A DNA stretch of 64,000 bases from contig JABYQN010000008.1 of NCBI GenBank assembly GCA_022606135.1, positions 2,356,001-2,420,000 on the forward strand. Reading direction: 5' to 3'. Position 1 is the stretch's first letter, and the number at the start of each line of letters is the position of its first letter. The notes under the pieces are model-generated. The model searched no databases, had not been told where the DNA came from, and was given only the letters and a program-made list of their open reading frames with translations. Below are positions 11,324 through 22,747 of this stretch, in pieces. This stretch comes from Fomes fomentarius (Eukaryota; Basidiomycota; Agaricomycetes; Polyporales; Polyporaceae). A program made the translations under genes and the position numbers.

Positions 11324-12414
11324 ATGTTAGATACTGGGATTCTTGTTATTGCTGGAGTATATACGGCGTTCTCGGGAGCAGGTACGGAACCCCACCCCAC
11401 TGCTAAAATGGCTATATCTGAGTTGATTGACTCCTAGTCGTCGTTGTACTCTTTTTCCTCTCCTATGCATTGACTATACTCTCAACCGACGATGAGTTCA
11501 AACAAGAATCCGGGGTGGCATGTGAGAATTATACAGCACTATGGCTTCCACACACACAATTCTGAAGATTCGCAACGGCCTCTAGGGCTCCTTGATCGTA
11601 TTCGGAGACGAATTCAGAAGCAAGCTATCGTTCGATCGCGTAGGGTAGTGCAACCTCGCCAGTCTCCCTCCGCGAATGTCTCAGACAAGCAGGGACCGGC
11701 GCAACGACCATGTCACTCATTGTTGCCCTCCCCGTCAACTCACGCAACACCACGTAGGTTCGTGCCACTTCGTCCCCATTATCCTACACCCGTCTACAGC
11801 GAAGCAGCTGAGTCGACATTACGCACTGCTTCCCCAGCGACTGTGTCCATTCACGCACAGTGGGCGGACCATACATTGGACCTCGATTCGCACAGTCTTC
11901 GGCATCCTCCAAGTTGGAGTCTCAAATCCTCCACGTTCTCTCATTCCACCCAAGAACAAGAACGTACCGGGCAACCTGACACGGACGACGCCTACTCGGT
12001 AGTGACCTCAGCCACACGGGCGCCGTCCTTTCACACTCGCCGCTCGGAGCCCGACTTCATGGACTACCTGCCTCTGCTTCCATGTCCTCCTCTGCCGTTG
12101 CATCCTTGGAGATCATACTCTTCCGGATCCTCTATCCAGACTCCGGATCTCGCACCTTCGGAACAATCAGTATCTAAGTCTCCGGGACACAAATGGATAG
12201 CGAGGCTACAGAGAGAAGACGCGATCAGACAGAGAGCCTGTCAAACAAGGATGGGATTATGAGAGGTGTGCGTCTCCATGAGCCACTGCCAGCCGGGGGA
12301 CGCCCAAGGAAGTCGCGGGATGGTGGCATTCGTCTTGAGGGTGGTCCGCTGGGAGATGCAAATACTAATGGAGGAGCACGTCTGCCGTCGTACGATCTCC
12401 TCCAAGTCCGATGA
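11324..12414 (+). pseudogene. Class 2 membrane protein, frameshifted before the DGG tail
   Basis: Exons 11324-11381, 11438-11521 and a third from about 11586 (or 11568) are phase-consistent. The TM helix spans exons 1-2 (VVVLFFLSYALTI). The tail carries APSFHTRRSEPD and the DYLPLLPCPPL block in one frame, which ends at 12262. The conserved remainder, SEATERRRDQTES through DGGIRLEGGPLGD to ARLPSYD, is in another frame ending at 12414. Alignment by eye with the paralogue at 25.1 kb places a single-base deletion at about 12180-12190, in a CCGGGA context. The lesion deprives the product of the DGG element and the PPxY equivalent (here LPSY). It could be a real mutation or a consensus error. Confidence 0.7.
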
Positions 12415-12479
12415 TGACGTCAAACGAGTTACGCTGTGTACTCTGCAGATACTGCATACCTGTTGTATTGCTGGTAGAC

Positions 12480-12700
12480 GATGCATAGGTCGAAAGGGGA
12501 GGATGCCATGTGCAGGATACGCAGCTCCAGGAAAAACATTGGCCGGATCCGGTGTGTTCAGATAGTACAAGGTGTTACCAGGAGAGCCACCAGCCAAAGC
12601 GTGCGATCGGATTGTATTGGTTCGTGCATCGGGCATCGTTCACGTACAGAGAGACGAAGAGAATTCAGCACTTCATGAGAGGAGTTGACATGCCTCGGGC
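12480..12700 (+). pseudogene. Decayed copy of the conserved segment downstream of class 2 genes
   Basis: This segment is similar to 24754-24978 (minus strand) and 29160-29345. Shared blocks are the gtgcaggatac junction, the cctccagg/ctccagg block, a GTTGTATTG/ATTGTATTGG block and a final GAGACGAAGAG-type block. In this copy several indels break the frame. It shows that the duplicated unit extended about 300 bp past the class 2 stop codon. Confidence 0.5.
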
Positions 12701-13926
12701 AATCCTCAAGCGTCTTTCCTTTAGATCGTCCGAACCAACGTCAGAGAGATGTACCATCCACTCGTACCAAGACGCATTTGCGCTCGAGAGAATCTGTCCT
12801 GGGTAGATTCCTGCTTCGCCTCCGAGAACAGAGTTGCGCGAAGTGTGCTGTAGTACATAGAGCCTGACTTAAGCATGGATTTGCTACAATGCATCGGAGA
12901 ATCGGAGTACGAAGTGACGAACCGGGAGCCTCCGGAGTTGCTGCGGAGTCCTCCGAATCATCGTTGGCAACCGCGCGTCGTCAGCCTCCTCGTGCAGTAG
13001 CACGCAGGTTCACCAGAGGTTTCCTTCGCACTCTACGCCAGGTCTTCTCAGCGCAGGTGGGTGACGAAGTGTTGAACGTTGAGGGCCGCGGCAATGGCTG
13101 CTGATGCTGCTGTGTCCGGACTCAACTTCAAGCTCCAAGCTCCGGGATCACAACGATCTCACGCCCCTTCATCGGTCGAGGCTACACTAGGGGTCGGATC
13201 GAATGATATCCTTCTGCATCTTTTGGGTGGCGGTGATCCATGCTTGCTGCACGCCTATCAAGTTATTCAAGGCTGGGCAAATAGTGGTCTACGGACTATC
13301 ATGGTAACGGGCCTAATAGAAGACGTACGGTCAATGTAAGAAATAAACTGGTGCATTTCCCGATGGTCCATTCGGGGTGGAAGGGAGGTCTGCCAATGCA
13401 TGTAACATCCACATTCACATCCATCGTAATTATGTTGTTTGTCTGATGACTTCTAGACCTCGACAACCTGAAGTCCCCGTCCCTTCATACATCGCTTCAC
13501 AACCAATACTCCATTTCGAGTCTTGGCGTCCTCGATCGAATCTCGCAGCAAGATCCCCCGCGCCGCGTTACCGCAGGGTGTGGGGGGGCTTCTATGCGTC
13601 CAACCTGTTCATCATCCACTCGTGTGTGACGCCGGCAGGTGATGATCCCGGGCCCGAGGACGTTCTTACAGCCCACTTCTCCGTGTGCAGGTCTCTGCAT
13701 GCTCGCGAGGCTCTACCATGCTTGTTGTACTCAGAATGATAAATGGAAGCGGCGCTGGCTGCTTATTGAGTTAACCCTCATCCGCAGTTTCAGCACGTGC
13801 ACGGTATATCATTGATACAGGTCATTAGAACTGTTGCAAGGCTCTGTGAGAGACATATAAGAGGCACTTCATCTTGGGGGTAGTGATTCACACCTCGTCG
13901 GTATCTCTCACTGTCACATCCGAGCC
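12701..13926. other. Intergenic, 1.2 kb
   Basis: No gene supported. Part of the 12800-12860 stretch resembles 18955-19010 (cctccgaacacggagtcgcg against cctccgagaacagagttgcg), suggesting a shared decayed coding remnant that I could not identify. Confidence 0.35.
13855..13862 (+). promoter_or_regulatory. TATA-like element of the seven-helix gene
   Basis: A TATAAGAG sequence lies about 70 bp before the ATG at 13927, a usual distance for a fungal core promoter. No other element was recognised. Confidence 0.5.
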
Positions 13927-15566
13927 ATGGATTTCAACAGTACTAGTAGTATCAGCACCGCAGGCATACAGAACTTAACAGAAATGATCTCGTATCTCAC
14001 AAACCAAACTGTGTCTTTGGCAGATGGCCATGGCATGTTTTTGGAAACCGAAGAGATCCTGATTCAGGAGAGTATCTTATCTACCGGGCTCTTCGGTAAG
14101 CATATTCTACTCGTACTATCAGCAAACGCTAACATCTGTGGCAATGCGTAGCCTGCTTTACAGTGCTTGTTGCAGCGGCCGTGTGGATCTTGGCCAAGTG
14201 AGCGAGCATTGCTGCTCACAGTCAGGCTTCTGACTTATACTTACTGCAGGCGGGTACGGTCCGGGCAGATCAATGCAGTCATGCTCACCGCCCTCTTGGC
14301 ACTATATGTTGCTACTATGGTCTACTGGGTCATAACCCTCTGGGTGACGATGTCAAACTATGCTGCAGCAATCCGCTCTCCTACTCAACATGCACAATGG
14401 TTGCTCAACACTACAGTCGATTGCTTGATGGGCATTTTGGGCAACTCCGCCTCGGAGTACGATTCACAAAATGTGACATGTAGCTGTGCTACCATCAGTT
14501 GCCATACGTCTGGATCCGTGTTCCAAGAAACTGAAGTCAATCGCCGATTTGCATGGCGAATTTGTGCTGGATATGCGGCTATGGCAGTGAATGTAAGTCT
14601 GCACAACCACCATGTCATTGTCGGACACTGAGGAAATCCTTGCTTGACTTGGCAGGTTGCTGTTGGTGATACAATTGTGTGGTGGCGGGCTTTTGTGGTA
14701 TGCAGGCCGAACAGAGTAGTCCGTGGCATGGGCATAACTCTAGTGCTCTCTACCTGTGGTGCGTCTAGCATACTAATACGTTGCAGCCTTGGGTTTGTTT
14801 CCTCATCTCTTCTACAACAGCAATGCTTGCATTATGTGCATGTACTGCATGTCTTCCCAGTCAGATGGCACAGCCGAATGAATCCCCGGCACACATCTAC
14901 AATGCTTTCCCTGCGACTGGAGGAGTTTTTGGCCAGTTTATCTGGCCAATGGTGACGGCTTGCTTGTCACTTGTGACAAATATCACTGCGACGTCACTTA
15001 TCGGTTATCAAGCCTGGTACGTCGTAGGTTCAGTAGAAGTCCTCCGCGAGCGAATGCAACATACGAATAAGTTATAACGGCCACATCACAGGCGTCACCG
15101 TCAAATCACCAAGCCACTTTTTTCCAAAGCACGAGCAGAGAAGGCGCTTCTGTTACTGGTCGAGTCGGGCATCCTGTATTGCGTCTTAAGTGTATGTATG
15201 ACTTCCGCTAGGTCCTCCTTTGAGTCGATGTGATCTCCTGAGATACCTTCCTAGGCCCTTGGAATATACCACCACGGAATGCTGTTGGGCTACTGGGGTG
15301 AATCTACCCAGGCCTTGGGGGGACTGACTGTTTTCATGGCAGGAGCTCTCGTACCCCTACTTGTGCGTCATGATCTACTCGATCACTAACTGCGTTAACC
15401 GTTTTGAATTGTTTTCTAGGGTATCTGTCCAACAGCCATCATTGTTGTACTAGCTCTGAGCAAGTCCCTAAGCAAAACGCAGAGCAGCCTCACTATTCCA
15501 ACCATCAGATTCACACCTCAAGATTCAGGGCCCTACCATGGTAATGGTTCCGAAGGAGAGGTTTAG
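13927..15566 (+). CDS. Seven-helix integral membrane protein (fungal GPCR-like)
   Basis: Eight exons fit in phase: 13927-14095, 14152-14197, 14250-14592, 14656-14742, 14787-15016, 15092-15191, 15255-15362 and 15420-15566, giving 409 residues. The N-terminus (about 55 residues) is glycosylable (several NxS/T) and extracellular. Hydrophobic segments follow at the exon 2 start (CFTVLVAAAVWIL), VMLTALLALYVATMVYW, the exon 4-5 junction, VTACLSLVTNITATSLIGY, ALLLLVESGILYCVLS and the last two exons. A VNRRFAWRI loop and an acidic-free DTIVWWRAFVV helix are typical of an abundant uncharacterised basidiomycete seven-TM family. The VESG motif in a late helix supports this. Intron 4 is only 44 bp with a weak GTGCTC donor, so that junction is the least certain. 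Ligand and coupling are unknown. Confidence 0.8.
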
Positions 15567-17485
15567 GAGGTTGATAATCCTTCAACGATCTAGTAACATT
15601 CTAAGGGATGTCTTACACTCGCCTCTCTTGTTTAGTTCAGGCTATGCAAGCACGAAATCGATCATCTTCACATTTCAACATTGCATGCATCATGACCTCA
15701 TCCTCTACTGCTGCTCGTCTCTATCGAGGAATGACTGGAATTACACGGCACAAGATCGTGGTCTGACGTAATGAGCTATAAGAGCATCGCGCGGAGCTTT
15801 TCGCGAGATGTCGAGGTATGGTCTCATTTTGTAACTTGGGAGGGAGAGGGAATCAGTTGATAGTCGCTGGAATTGCGCTTGCAGAAGTGGGAGTCTCTAC
15901 AAAGTCCTCACTGGGGATAGTAGGTGATGGGCAAGCGAGGTTTCCAGTCGCGCTATGGTCTGCTGCGCATATTCTGGAGTCTAGAGGACGGAGATGGTCA
16001 GCTCGAAGTGAGCAAAGTCACGAAGTCCAAGTGAGATACTAGTAGTGAGAAAAAGTGCGCGCCTAAATGAACTTACCCGCACAGTTTGACAGGATCAAGC
16101 ATCTGTTGTAGATACGTAATCTGCGTTCTTAGTTGGAAACGAGTGAAATACTCATGACACTGTGAGTCCGGCGGGACCGATGATGGGGGAATACACGCTA
16201 AAAGGCTTGGCAGTGATGGCACAGGGTGCGCGGACTCAAGACGGAGCTATTGAGCGTCCATTCAAGCGTTCAAAATCTGAGCGGAAACTATGTACGCACC
16301 TCCAAGGTTACACGAGGATGGAGAAATCGCTATGGAAGCTGGCCAGGGCAATCTTGGTGAGATGATACCTCCGTATGTTCTGGTAAATACCCCCGGTTTC
16401 CCTGACACGAGGCTCTAGACATCGTCATGCTCGTCACCGACTTTGGGGTGTATATGACCTCCGAGACTTCCGAGCACTGAGAAACCTCGAGGGCGATGCA
16501 GTCTACCCGTGGGTGCACAATAAATTACATCACACACGTGCTTCGCCGTGTACAAGAGGATGTCGGTTACCATGCATCAAGTCTCTAAGCTTCCAGTCAA
16601 GGACACCTGCTCGACTGTCTCGCCCTTTGCATCCTGGAATCCCTGCCGGTTTTGACACTGACGATCCTCGTGCATAATCTTCCCGAACTAGAGGCCCTGT
16701 CAGGTGAGTACCGCAATGTTGTAAGTGACTATTTATGGCTGGATATCCATCAGGTGGTGCAGTTGCGCGTATACACGCTACCCTCAGTCTCCCAGATGCA
16801 TAAGGTCCCCAGCTCAAGAACCCTGTCGCATAAGGATGGTTCACGCCATTCCGTCAACCCAGACAGTCCAGTTCCAGAGACCGAGACCGGTATTCTCGCA
16901 ATCCCGGTCCGTGGCCATGCTTCTATCATTCCTTTGACGTCTATCATATGTAGCTGTCACCTCTTGCTCACAATACATAGTATTCCCACTATTCAACAAC
17001 CGTGCCTGTCAACTAAGGAGAGCTTCGTGTGCATCACCAGACGTCTACTTCTCGTGCGCCTCGCAAGACATGTCGCGCTTGTCAGAAGGGTCTGAATCAT
17101 TTTCCTAATTCAGAGTCTCGTTGAAGTCTCATTCGAAGAATGATGCCCCAGGCGACAATCCCACCTTTGATGGCCTTTATCTCTTCTATTCCAGTTGCAT
17201 GACTCCGGCAGAACAGGTCTTAGAGCACGGACAGGAAAGAACGCTCCAGGCTGCCAGTATACACCTGTAATGCTTGTACTCCGCACACAAGTAGCGGTGG
17301 CGGGCGCGACGTATATAAGGACGTTGATGCTGACAGACGACTCTAAGCTCTCCACCCCTCCTCGCAGTGGACAGCAAAGGCTAGTCTTGTTACTTCGTAT
17401 AGTACTGCGCCATCTAACGTCATCTCCCCTCAGACGACCGTTGCATTACCTTGCGCGTTCATTCCTATCTTGAACTCCCTCAGCA
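15567..17485. other. Intergenic or unresolved, 1.9 kb
   Basis: Fragments of open frame occur around 16200-16900 (for example 16652-17095), one with a possible intron, but no domain signature or consistent gene model could be built. It may hold a decayed gene. Confidence 0.35.
17311..17318 (+). promoter_or_regulatory. TATA-like element upstream of the 17.5 kb gene
   Basis: TATATAAG lies about 170 bp before the ATG at 17486 in a GC-richer context, compatible with a core promoter and a moderate 5' UTR. Confidence 0.45.
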
Positions 17486-18302
17486 ATGTCCAAACCGGTA
17501 CGACCGATCTCCTTTCTCGCTGCCACGAGCGTTGTCTGACCCATGCATATAGTGGTTCACGAATATCGAGGACATCGTTTACTCGGCCGTCTAGTACATC
17601 CCACTCGTGGGCACTCTATATTCGTTCAAACGTGCCAACATAGCCCACGTCCAGGACGACGACAAGCGGTTCTGGATATCCCTGGCTAACTTTGCTGAGG
17701 GCGCCGTGCGGGACGTCGTCCTCTATGCCGAGCTCGTTGAACCTGCCCCCGTCGTCATCATCCACACCATGGCCGAGTCCCTTACGGACAAGCTCATCGA
17801 CATCTACACCTCGGACAGCCCGACTAAGATCAAAGTGCAACAGCCCATCGACAAGACCCAGGACCACGTCCTCATCGCCGGCAAGACCCAGGAACAGACC
17901 GACAAAGTGGCTGCGGAGCTCTTCAAAAGCAAGGCGAAGGGCATCCAACACTTCCATGGCTCCGTCTTCACGGGCACGCTCGTGGAAGAGAAGTATGCTC
18001 CGAACGGCGAGAAGATTTGGCTGTACCTGCCGGAGGGTCTGTATGATGGGGCTATGTGTACGTCCATGTGGAGGTGGACTACGAGCCCTCCTTGGCACGC
18101 ACTGACGGAGCACACGCACGGTCATCTGGATCTGGTACCTGGATCCCCGACAACGTTCCAGCTGCGGCTGGGGTGGAAGGGACTCCGCAACTTTCACGGG
18201 TCTGTCACCGATAAAGACACCATCCAGGCCACGATGCGAATTGAAGACAAGGATGTAGTAGTCACTTTAACGAGGCAACTCCCGCCGCGTAGCAGCGCCT
18301 AA
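17486..18302 (+). pseudogene. Unknown-family protein with an in-frame stop
   Basis: A 12 nt first exon (17486-17497, MSKP) joins in phase 0 over a 55 bp intron to exon 2 (17553-18302), which reads WFTNIEDIVYSAV, then a TAG at 17592-17594, then YIPLVGTLYSFKRA and 230 more codons without interruption. Codon usage in the third position and the conserved-looking amphipathic sequence on both sides of the stop argue that the frame was coding until recently. The intact part shows two similar halves: FHGSVFTGTLVEEKY and FHGSVTDKDTIQATM. No TM segment or signal peptide. I do not recognise the family. The TAG would leave a 17-residue peptide; the next in-frame ATG is at 17769, so a shorter product missing the first third is also conceivable. 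Confidence 0.6.
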
Positions 18303-20618
18303 GGGTGCTGGATCCTTTTCGACATCCACGTCTTGCTCTCCACCATCTACTTTTGCATCTTGCCGATGATCCACTTCCCTCCTCTCATTTGAGCTGGGGC
18401 ACGTCCTACAGTACTTTGTTTTATCAAAATGCCTTCCACACTATGTCTGATTTTACGCACTGTATGAACACAATCTTCCGATTCCTCGGTATCCCTTGCT
18501 ATTTCCCACATTTGCTTTGCCATCGATTCCCGTACCTTCAACAGGTAGTGTTCGTGCCGTATACATAATGGTTTTTTGGAATATACGTACGTACCTTGGT
18601 CGATGTATTCGAATACCTGTTTCAACAACATGGTCCACTGTCGCATTATCTCCCGGCCCCGGGGTGGCACAGGTCTGTGATCAGGGGTGGTTGAATATTT
18701 GTGCCGCAGAGTCCGCAGTGGGTTGGAGTCAGTGAATCAATCCGTGCTCAACCATGCAGAGAGTCCGAGTAGTAAGCACTGATACGCAACTGAGACTAAG
18801 AGCCTGGGGAACGTGCGTCGCGGGCACACTTGCGTGCGAGAAAGCCGTCCGATCTGGTCTGCCTAACCAAGATTCGATCGGACTGGACGAGCCGTACGAT
18901 GCGGCCGTCGTCTCATCGTACAAGACGCTTTTGTGCTGGAGGAGATCTATCGAGGGTACACCCCTTCTTCTCCTCCGAACACGGAGTCGCGCGCAGTGTG
19001 CTTCAGTGCGCCCATCCAATGCGGCGGAGCGGAGAGCGAGCTTGGACGAGATGGATGCAAGTGAATGTCTTGCTAACGGTGAATACTGGTAATAACCCGG
19101 ATGGCCCCGCGCGCGTGCTGGCTATGTTACAACGTTGGGACGTCCATACGTAGATGGACCAGCACAGGGCGCCTTTTCGCAGTCTCGCATGTGTGTCGAG
19201 GATGACGATGTCTACTATTTGAATCGAGGGTCAGAAAGCGCAATTTACTTGTAGACAAGCCTTGCGACGATGCTCCTCGGCCCTGAGAACACTCGCCTGC
19301 CAACGTGATCCAGTGTGAGGCCGCACCTGTACTCAGTACGCGAGATAAAAGGATGCGAATTAAATCTAAAAAGGTGCTCCTCGGCCTGTGACCGTGACCG
19401 TGTCGTCCTGGCAATCGGCCGCACGAAGCGGCTAGCATCCGGTTGGATGAGGTGGACTTGTTTTGATACGCCGTTCTCTCGCGGCGTACTACCTACTTAC
19501 TTCGCCTCCGGACCTAAGCAGAATCGCGCGACCAGTGGGTAAGACTTCCTCCGACGAAGTCTTCTTAAAGAGGCCGCGGATCTTGGAACTTGAGGAGAGT
19601 GCGATTATGGTTTTGCTGCAGAAGTATGAGCCTGAGAGACCGAGAGGGCGGTGATCCGGATGGGCAACTTGAAGAGCGGAGCGAGCGCATGAAGGTAGCT
19701 AGGGTATCCACCGCTGGTGATATGATCTTCAAGTTCTTACACTTGCCTCTCTTTTTAGTACAGGTTATGAGGCTACCAGTGTACAATATGCGGTTACCAC
19801 CACGACCCGCGGTTGTGCTCGTCAGCTATCGCGAATGTGTCGAGAGCCAGCGCAGTACTAGACCTGGGCAAAGGTATCGGGAGTCGAACAGCCAACCCAA
19901 CTAACGGAGATCTCACTACACGTTTGTCGATCTAGAGGCAGTTTTTTTCGCGCTGGGGAATATTTCAAAAGAGAAGGAGTGAAGCGGCACATTGAAGAGT
20001 TGGAGTAAGCACTGCAGTACAGAGAGGAGGGGCGGCCCGGCCGGGGAAATGGATGTGTTGTAGAGCCGAAAGCGCGCGAGCTGCGGAAGGCGGTCGTCGC
20101 TCTCCTCGCCTCCTCGTCTCTGCTCTCACCTACAACCTGCACGGTCTGGACGTACCATGGCTGCTTCTCCTCCTCCTCAAGTTGCTCGTCGTCCGGACAG
20201 GGAGGGGTGCGTCGGGCGGCGGGATGATGAAAAGACGCACAGCCCCGCGAACTCCAACGGCGGTTTGCCCCGCCCATCACTCGGCACTTGACCATCTCAC
20301 TCAGCCTTCTCTTTCGGCCTCTCTTCCCCCGCCTCCTCTCCTCATCCTCCTCTCCGCCCCTTCTCCCAGTCCGAGCGACTTGAGCAGACCCCTCTCTCCT
20401 TGATTTCGTTTTCTGCATCTCAACGGCGCTTCCGCTCCGGCCTGCTTGTGCCGTGTGTGCCAACGGCCTCGCGACAGACCGTTCTTCTCTCCCAAACTTG
20501 GCTGCTAAGGCTCCTTTGCTTGCTCTACATGCTGCTTGCATGTACGTTCTCCCTCGTCTTTCTGTATCAACAGTTTTTTGCTCATCTCCTCCATCCATAG
20601 ACGCCTTCTAGCTCACCT
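18303..20618. other. Intergenic, 2.3 kb, CT-rich at its 3' end
   Basis: No gene supported. A decayed coding-like stretch at 18940-19030 resembles 12800-12860. From about 20100 the plus strand is strongly pyrimidine-rich, as in fungal 5' UTR/promoter DNA, and ends with a possible 5' UTR or first intron (GTACGT near 20541 to ATAG at 20600) directly before the next gene. Confidence 0.4.
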
Positions 20619-22140
20619 ATGCTAATCCATCCACCTCCACATCCATCTCCACACATCATGATTCTTCCTGAACTACAACGCCAGCGCCGTCAACCCCCCA
20701 CGCACCCCACACAGACATTGCCCCTCCCCGTCTCCGACCACGTATCCATATCCTTCCAGACCCCTCCCACCACACCCACCTTCCCCCCCTGGTTTCCGCC
20801 TCAGTCAGAATGCGGCAAAGACCCAACGCACTCCCCCTGCTTCCCTCCCGAACACTACTCAAGTGACACTCATAGCGCTCACACCTCCACCCCGCCATAT
20901 GGAACCTATACGACGCCTACACCCACCATTACTTCCCTCTCCTCTGGGATTGGTGTGATCACTGAGACGTCCGCGGAAAGCTCAACTGGCACCCAGATGC
21001 ATCCCCCGCCTCCACACCATTCCCCTCCCCACCAGAGCAATCCTGCAAGGACGGCGGCGGTCGTCTTGCTCGTTCTGGCCGCCCTGGCTATCTTTTTCTG
21101 GCTGTTCCGGAGAGGGACGTTTGGCTCCGGCAAGCTGTTTGGGATGAAGTATGGCGATGCGCGGTTCGAGGGGAGGAAGAAGGGCGAGGGCGAGGGCAGT
21201 GGTGGTGGATTGCCGCTGGGGAGGAGGCAGATGCAGCAGAAGGACGGCGAGCAGGAGTATGCCCGCGTGTCTGAACACGGTGAGTCTCTCCTTCTCATCA
21301 GGCCAGCTTTCTCCTCGGACCTCTCTCCTTTCCTGTCGCATGCCGAGATCCTGACGCGCGCGCAACACAGACGCCTCGTCCTCAACCGCGTCCCTCCCGC
21401 CCTACCCCGCCTCGCTCTCGAACGCAAATTACACCTCTACCTCGCCTAGCTCTCCTTCCGCCCTCACCGCGCTCTCCTCCACCGCTGTCTCACACCCCTC
21501 GACATCACACGCGCCCCTTCTCGCCCTTCCCTCACACCTCATCCACGCCCGGCACGCACCCCAGCTCTCCCACCCGTCTTCGTCTTCAGCCACCCTGGTC
21601 AACCCCGTGCCGAAACGCGCCGCGAGCCCGACAAGCACGACGATCACGGAATGGTCGACCTCGCCCTCGGCGTTCGACAAGGCGTACGGGATGCGGCCGG
21701 GCTCTGTGGCGACGCACACGACGGGCACGTCGACGTCGAGTGTAGGGATCGTGCCCCAGCAGACGGGCAGTTCGGCGTCGAGCGACCCGTTCAACCCGCC
21801 GCGTGCTCGAGACCGTGAACATGAACACGAACAGGAACCGCCGCCGTACGATGACCCGTTCCTCGCGCCGCACGAGACTGGGACGGACCTCGCGCGGAAT
21901 GTGAGCGCGGCGAGCAGAGCGAGTGCGGGCAGTGCAGCGAGTGGGGCGTCGAGGTTAAGCGTGGAGACGGCGCGGACGGACAGGACGGGCGAGTCGAGAG
22001 TGTCGGAGATGTCGGTGCGGACGGGGACGAGCACGGTTGACGGAGTGCGGATATCCAGCTGGCATTCGTCGGATAGCGAGGGGACCGAGCTGCGGGGGCC
22101 TGTCGCGGGGATGGGCATGGGGAGGATCGGGCTGCGGTGA
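20619..22140 (+). CDS. Single-pass membrane protein with PPPY motif
   Basis: Two exons, 20619-21279 and 21371-22140, joined in phase 1 over a 91 bp intron, give 476 residues. Residues 1-145 are Pro/Thr/Ser-rich with Cys pairs (SECGKDP, HSPCFPPE). One TM helix follows (AAVVLLVLAALAIFFWLF, about 146-163), then FRRGTFGSGKLFG and a long disordered cytosolic tail rich in Ser/Ala/Thr. The tail contains EPPPYDDPF, a PPxY motif, and ends VDGVRISSWHS followed by GMGMGRIGLR. The VDGVRI string recalls the DGGVRI element of the neighbours but lacks the GGP part. Start codon is uncertain: the frame is open back to an AG at 20600, so an upstream coding exon is possible, and no signal peptide is seen in this model. 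Confidence 0.72.
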
Positions 22141-22747
22141 GCTTCTCCAGCCATTCTTGGGAGGGCAGGGTGGACCATCACGCCATGATAGAGTGGATTG
22201 TGCATTGTACGCTCGTTGTACATATATTTCTGTGTGTGTGACACAGACACTTGCGTCATTTTTGTATATCGTACAGTACTTCACGCGTTCGATATCGCAT
22301 GCATGCTTGCGCATGTATTACTGCCACCTAAGGTGCGCCTGCGAAGACCTGAGATCGTATTGCGTGCGCCCCTCTCAGACTCATCGGACTATCTAGCGTC
22401 ACTTCAAGGTAAGCTACTGTACGGGTGCTGGTGCTATAAATACTAAGATAGTTAGCTGAGGTGATGATGTGACGAGAGAATATGGACCGTCCATTGATGG
22501 TCGTATTGGTTATGCGACATCGTCCTGGTCACTGGCCGTATCACGTCTTGGACAACATCAGCGATCCCTTACGAAATGCAAAAGAAATCGCTTCTACTTT
22601 CAGCGCGCTTGCGCACTATGTTCGGAGGTGGTGGGGACTGACGAGGGGGCATGTAACGGATATCGGATATTGGACGATGCACCAAAGCCTACCATCGTGC
22701 CGAGCACGTCGATCGATGGCGAACAGATCCACTGCAACTCTTACAAC
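22141..22747. other. Intergenic between convergent genes
   Basis: Convergent 3' region of about 600 bp. Short open frames occur on the plus strand but none carries a recognisable domain. Confidence 0.4.

Larger units (their letters stand above)
8538..12700. repeat. Duplicated unit C (partners 24740-26512 inverted, 27394-29360)
   Basis: Order in each unit: class 1 gene or its 3' remnant, class 2 gene, conserved downstream segment. The left unit has two class 2 genes; the other two have one each and only class 1 debris. The middle unit is inverted, so an inverted repeat with an about 0.9 kb spacer lies at 24.7-29.4 kb. Confidence 0.7.

Noticed and set aside
16200..17095. Possible gene with one intron
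   Set aside because: Open stretches occur in three frames with no consistent phase and no domain; could be an old pseudogene but not supportable.
18754..19153. Overlapping plus-strand frames with a block resembling 12800-12860
   Set aside because: Similarity is limited to about 50 bp and no gene model results; probably a shared remnant of unknown origin.
19858..20598. 246-codon minus-strand frame
   Set aside because: It is the antisense of a pyrimidine-rich leader region and reads as Arg/Glu/Gly-rich low complexity.
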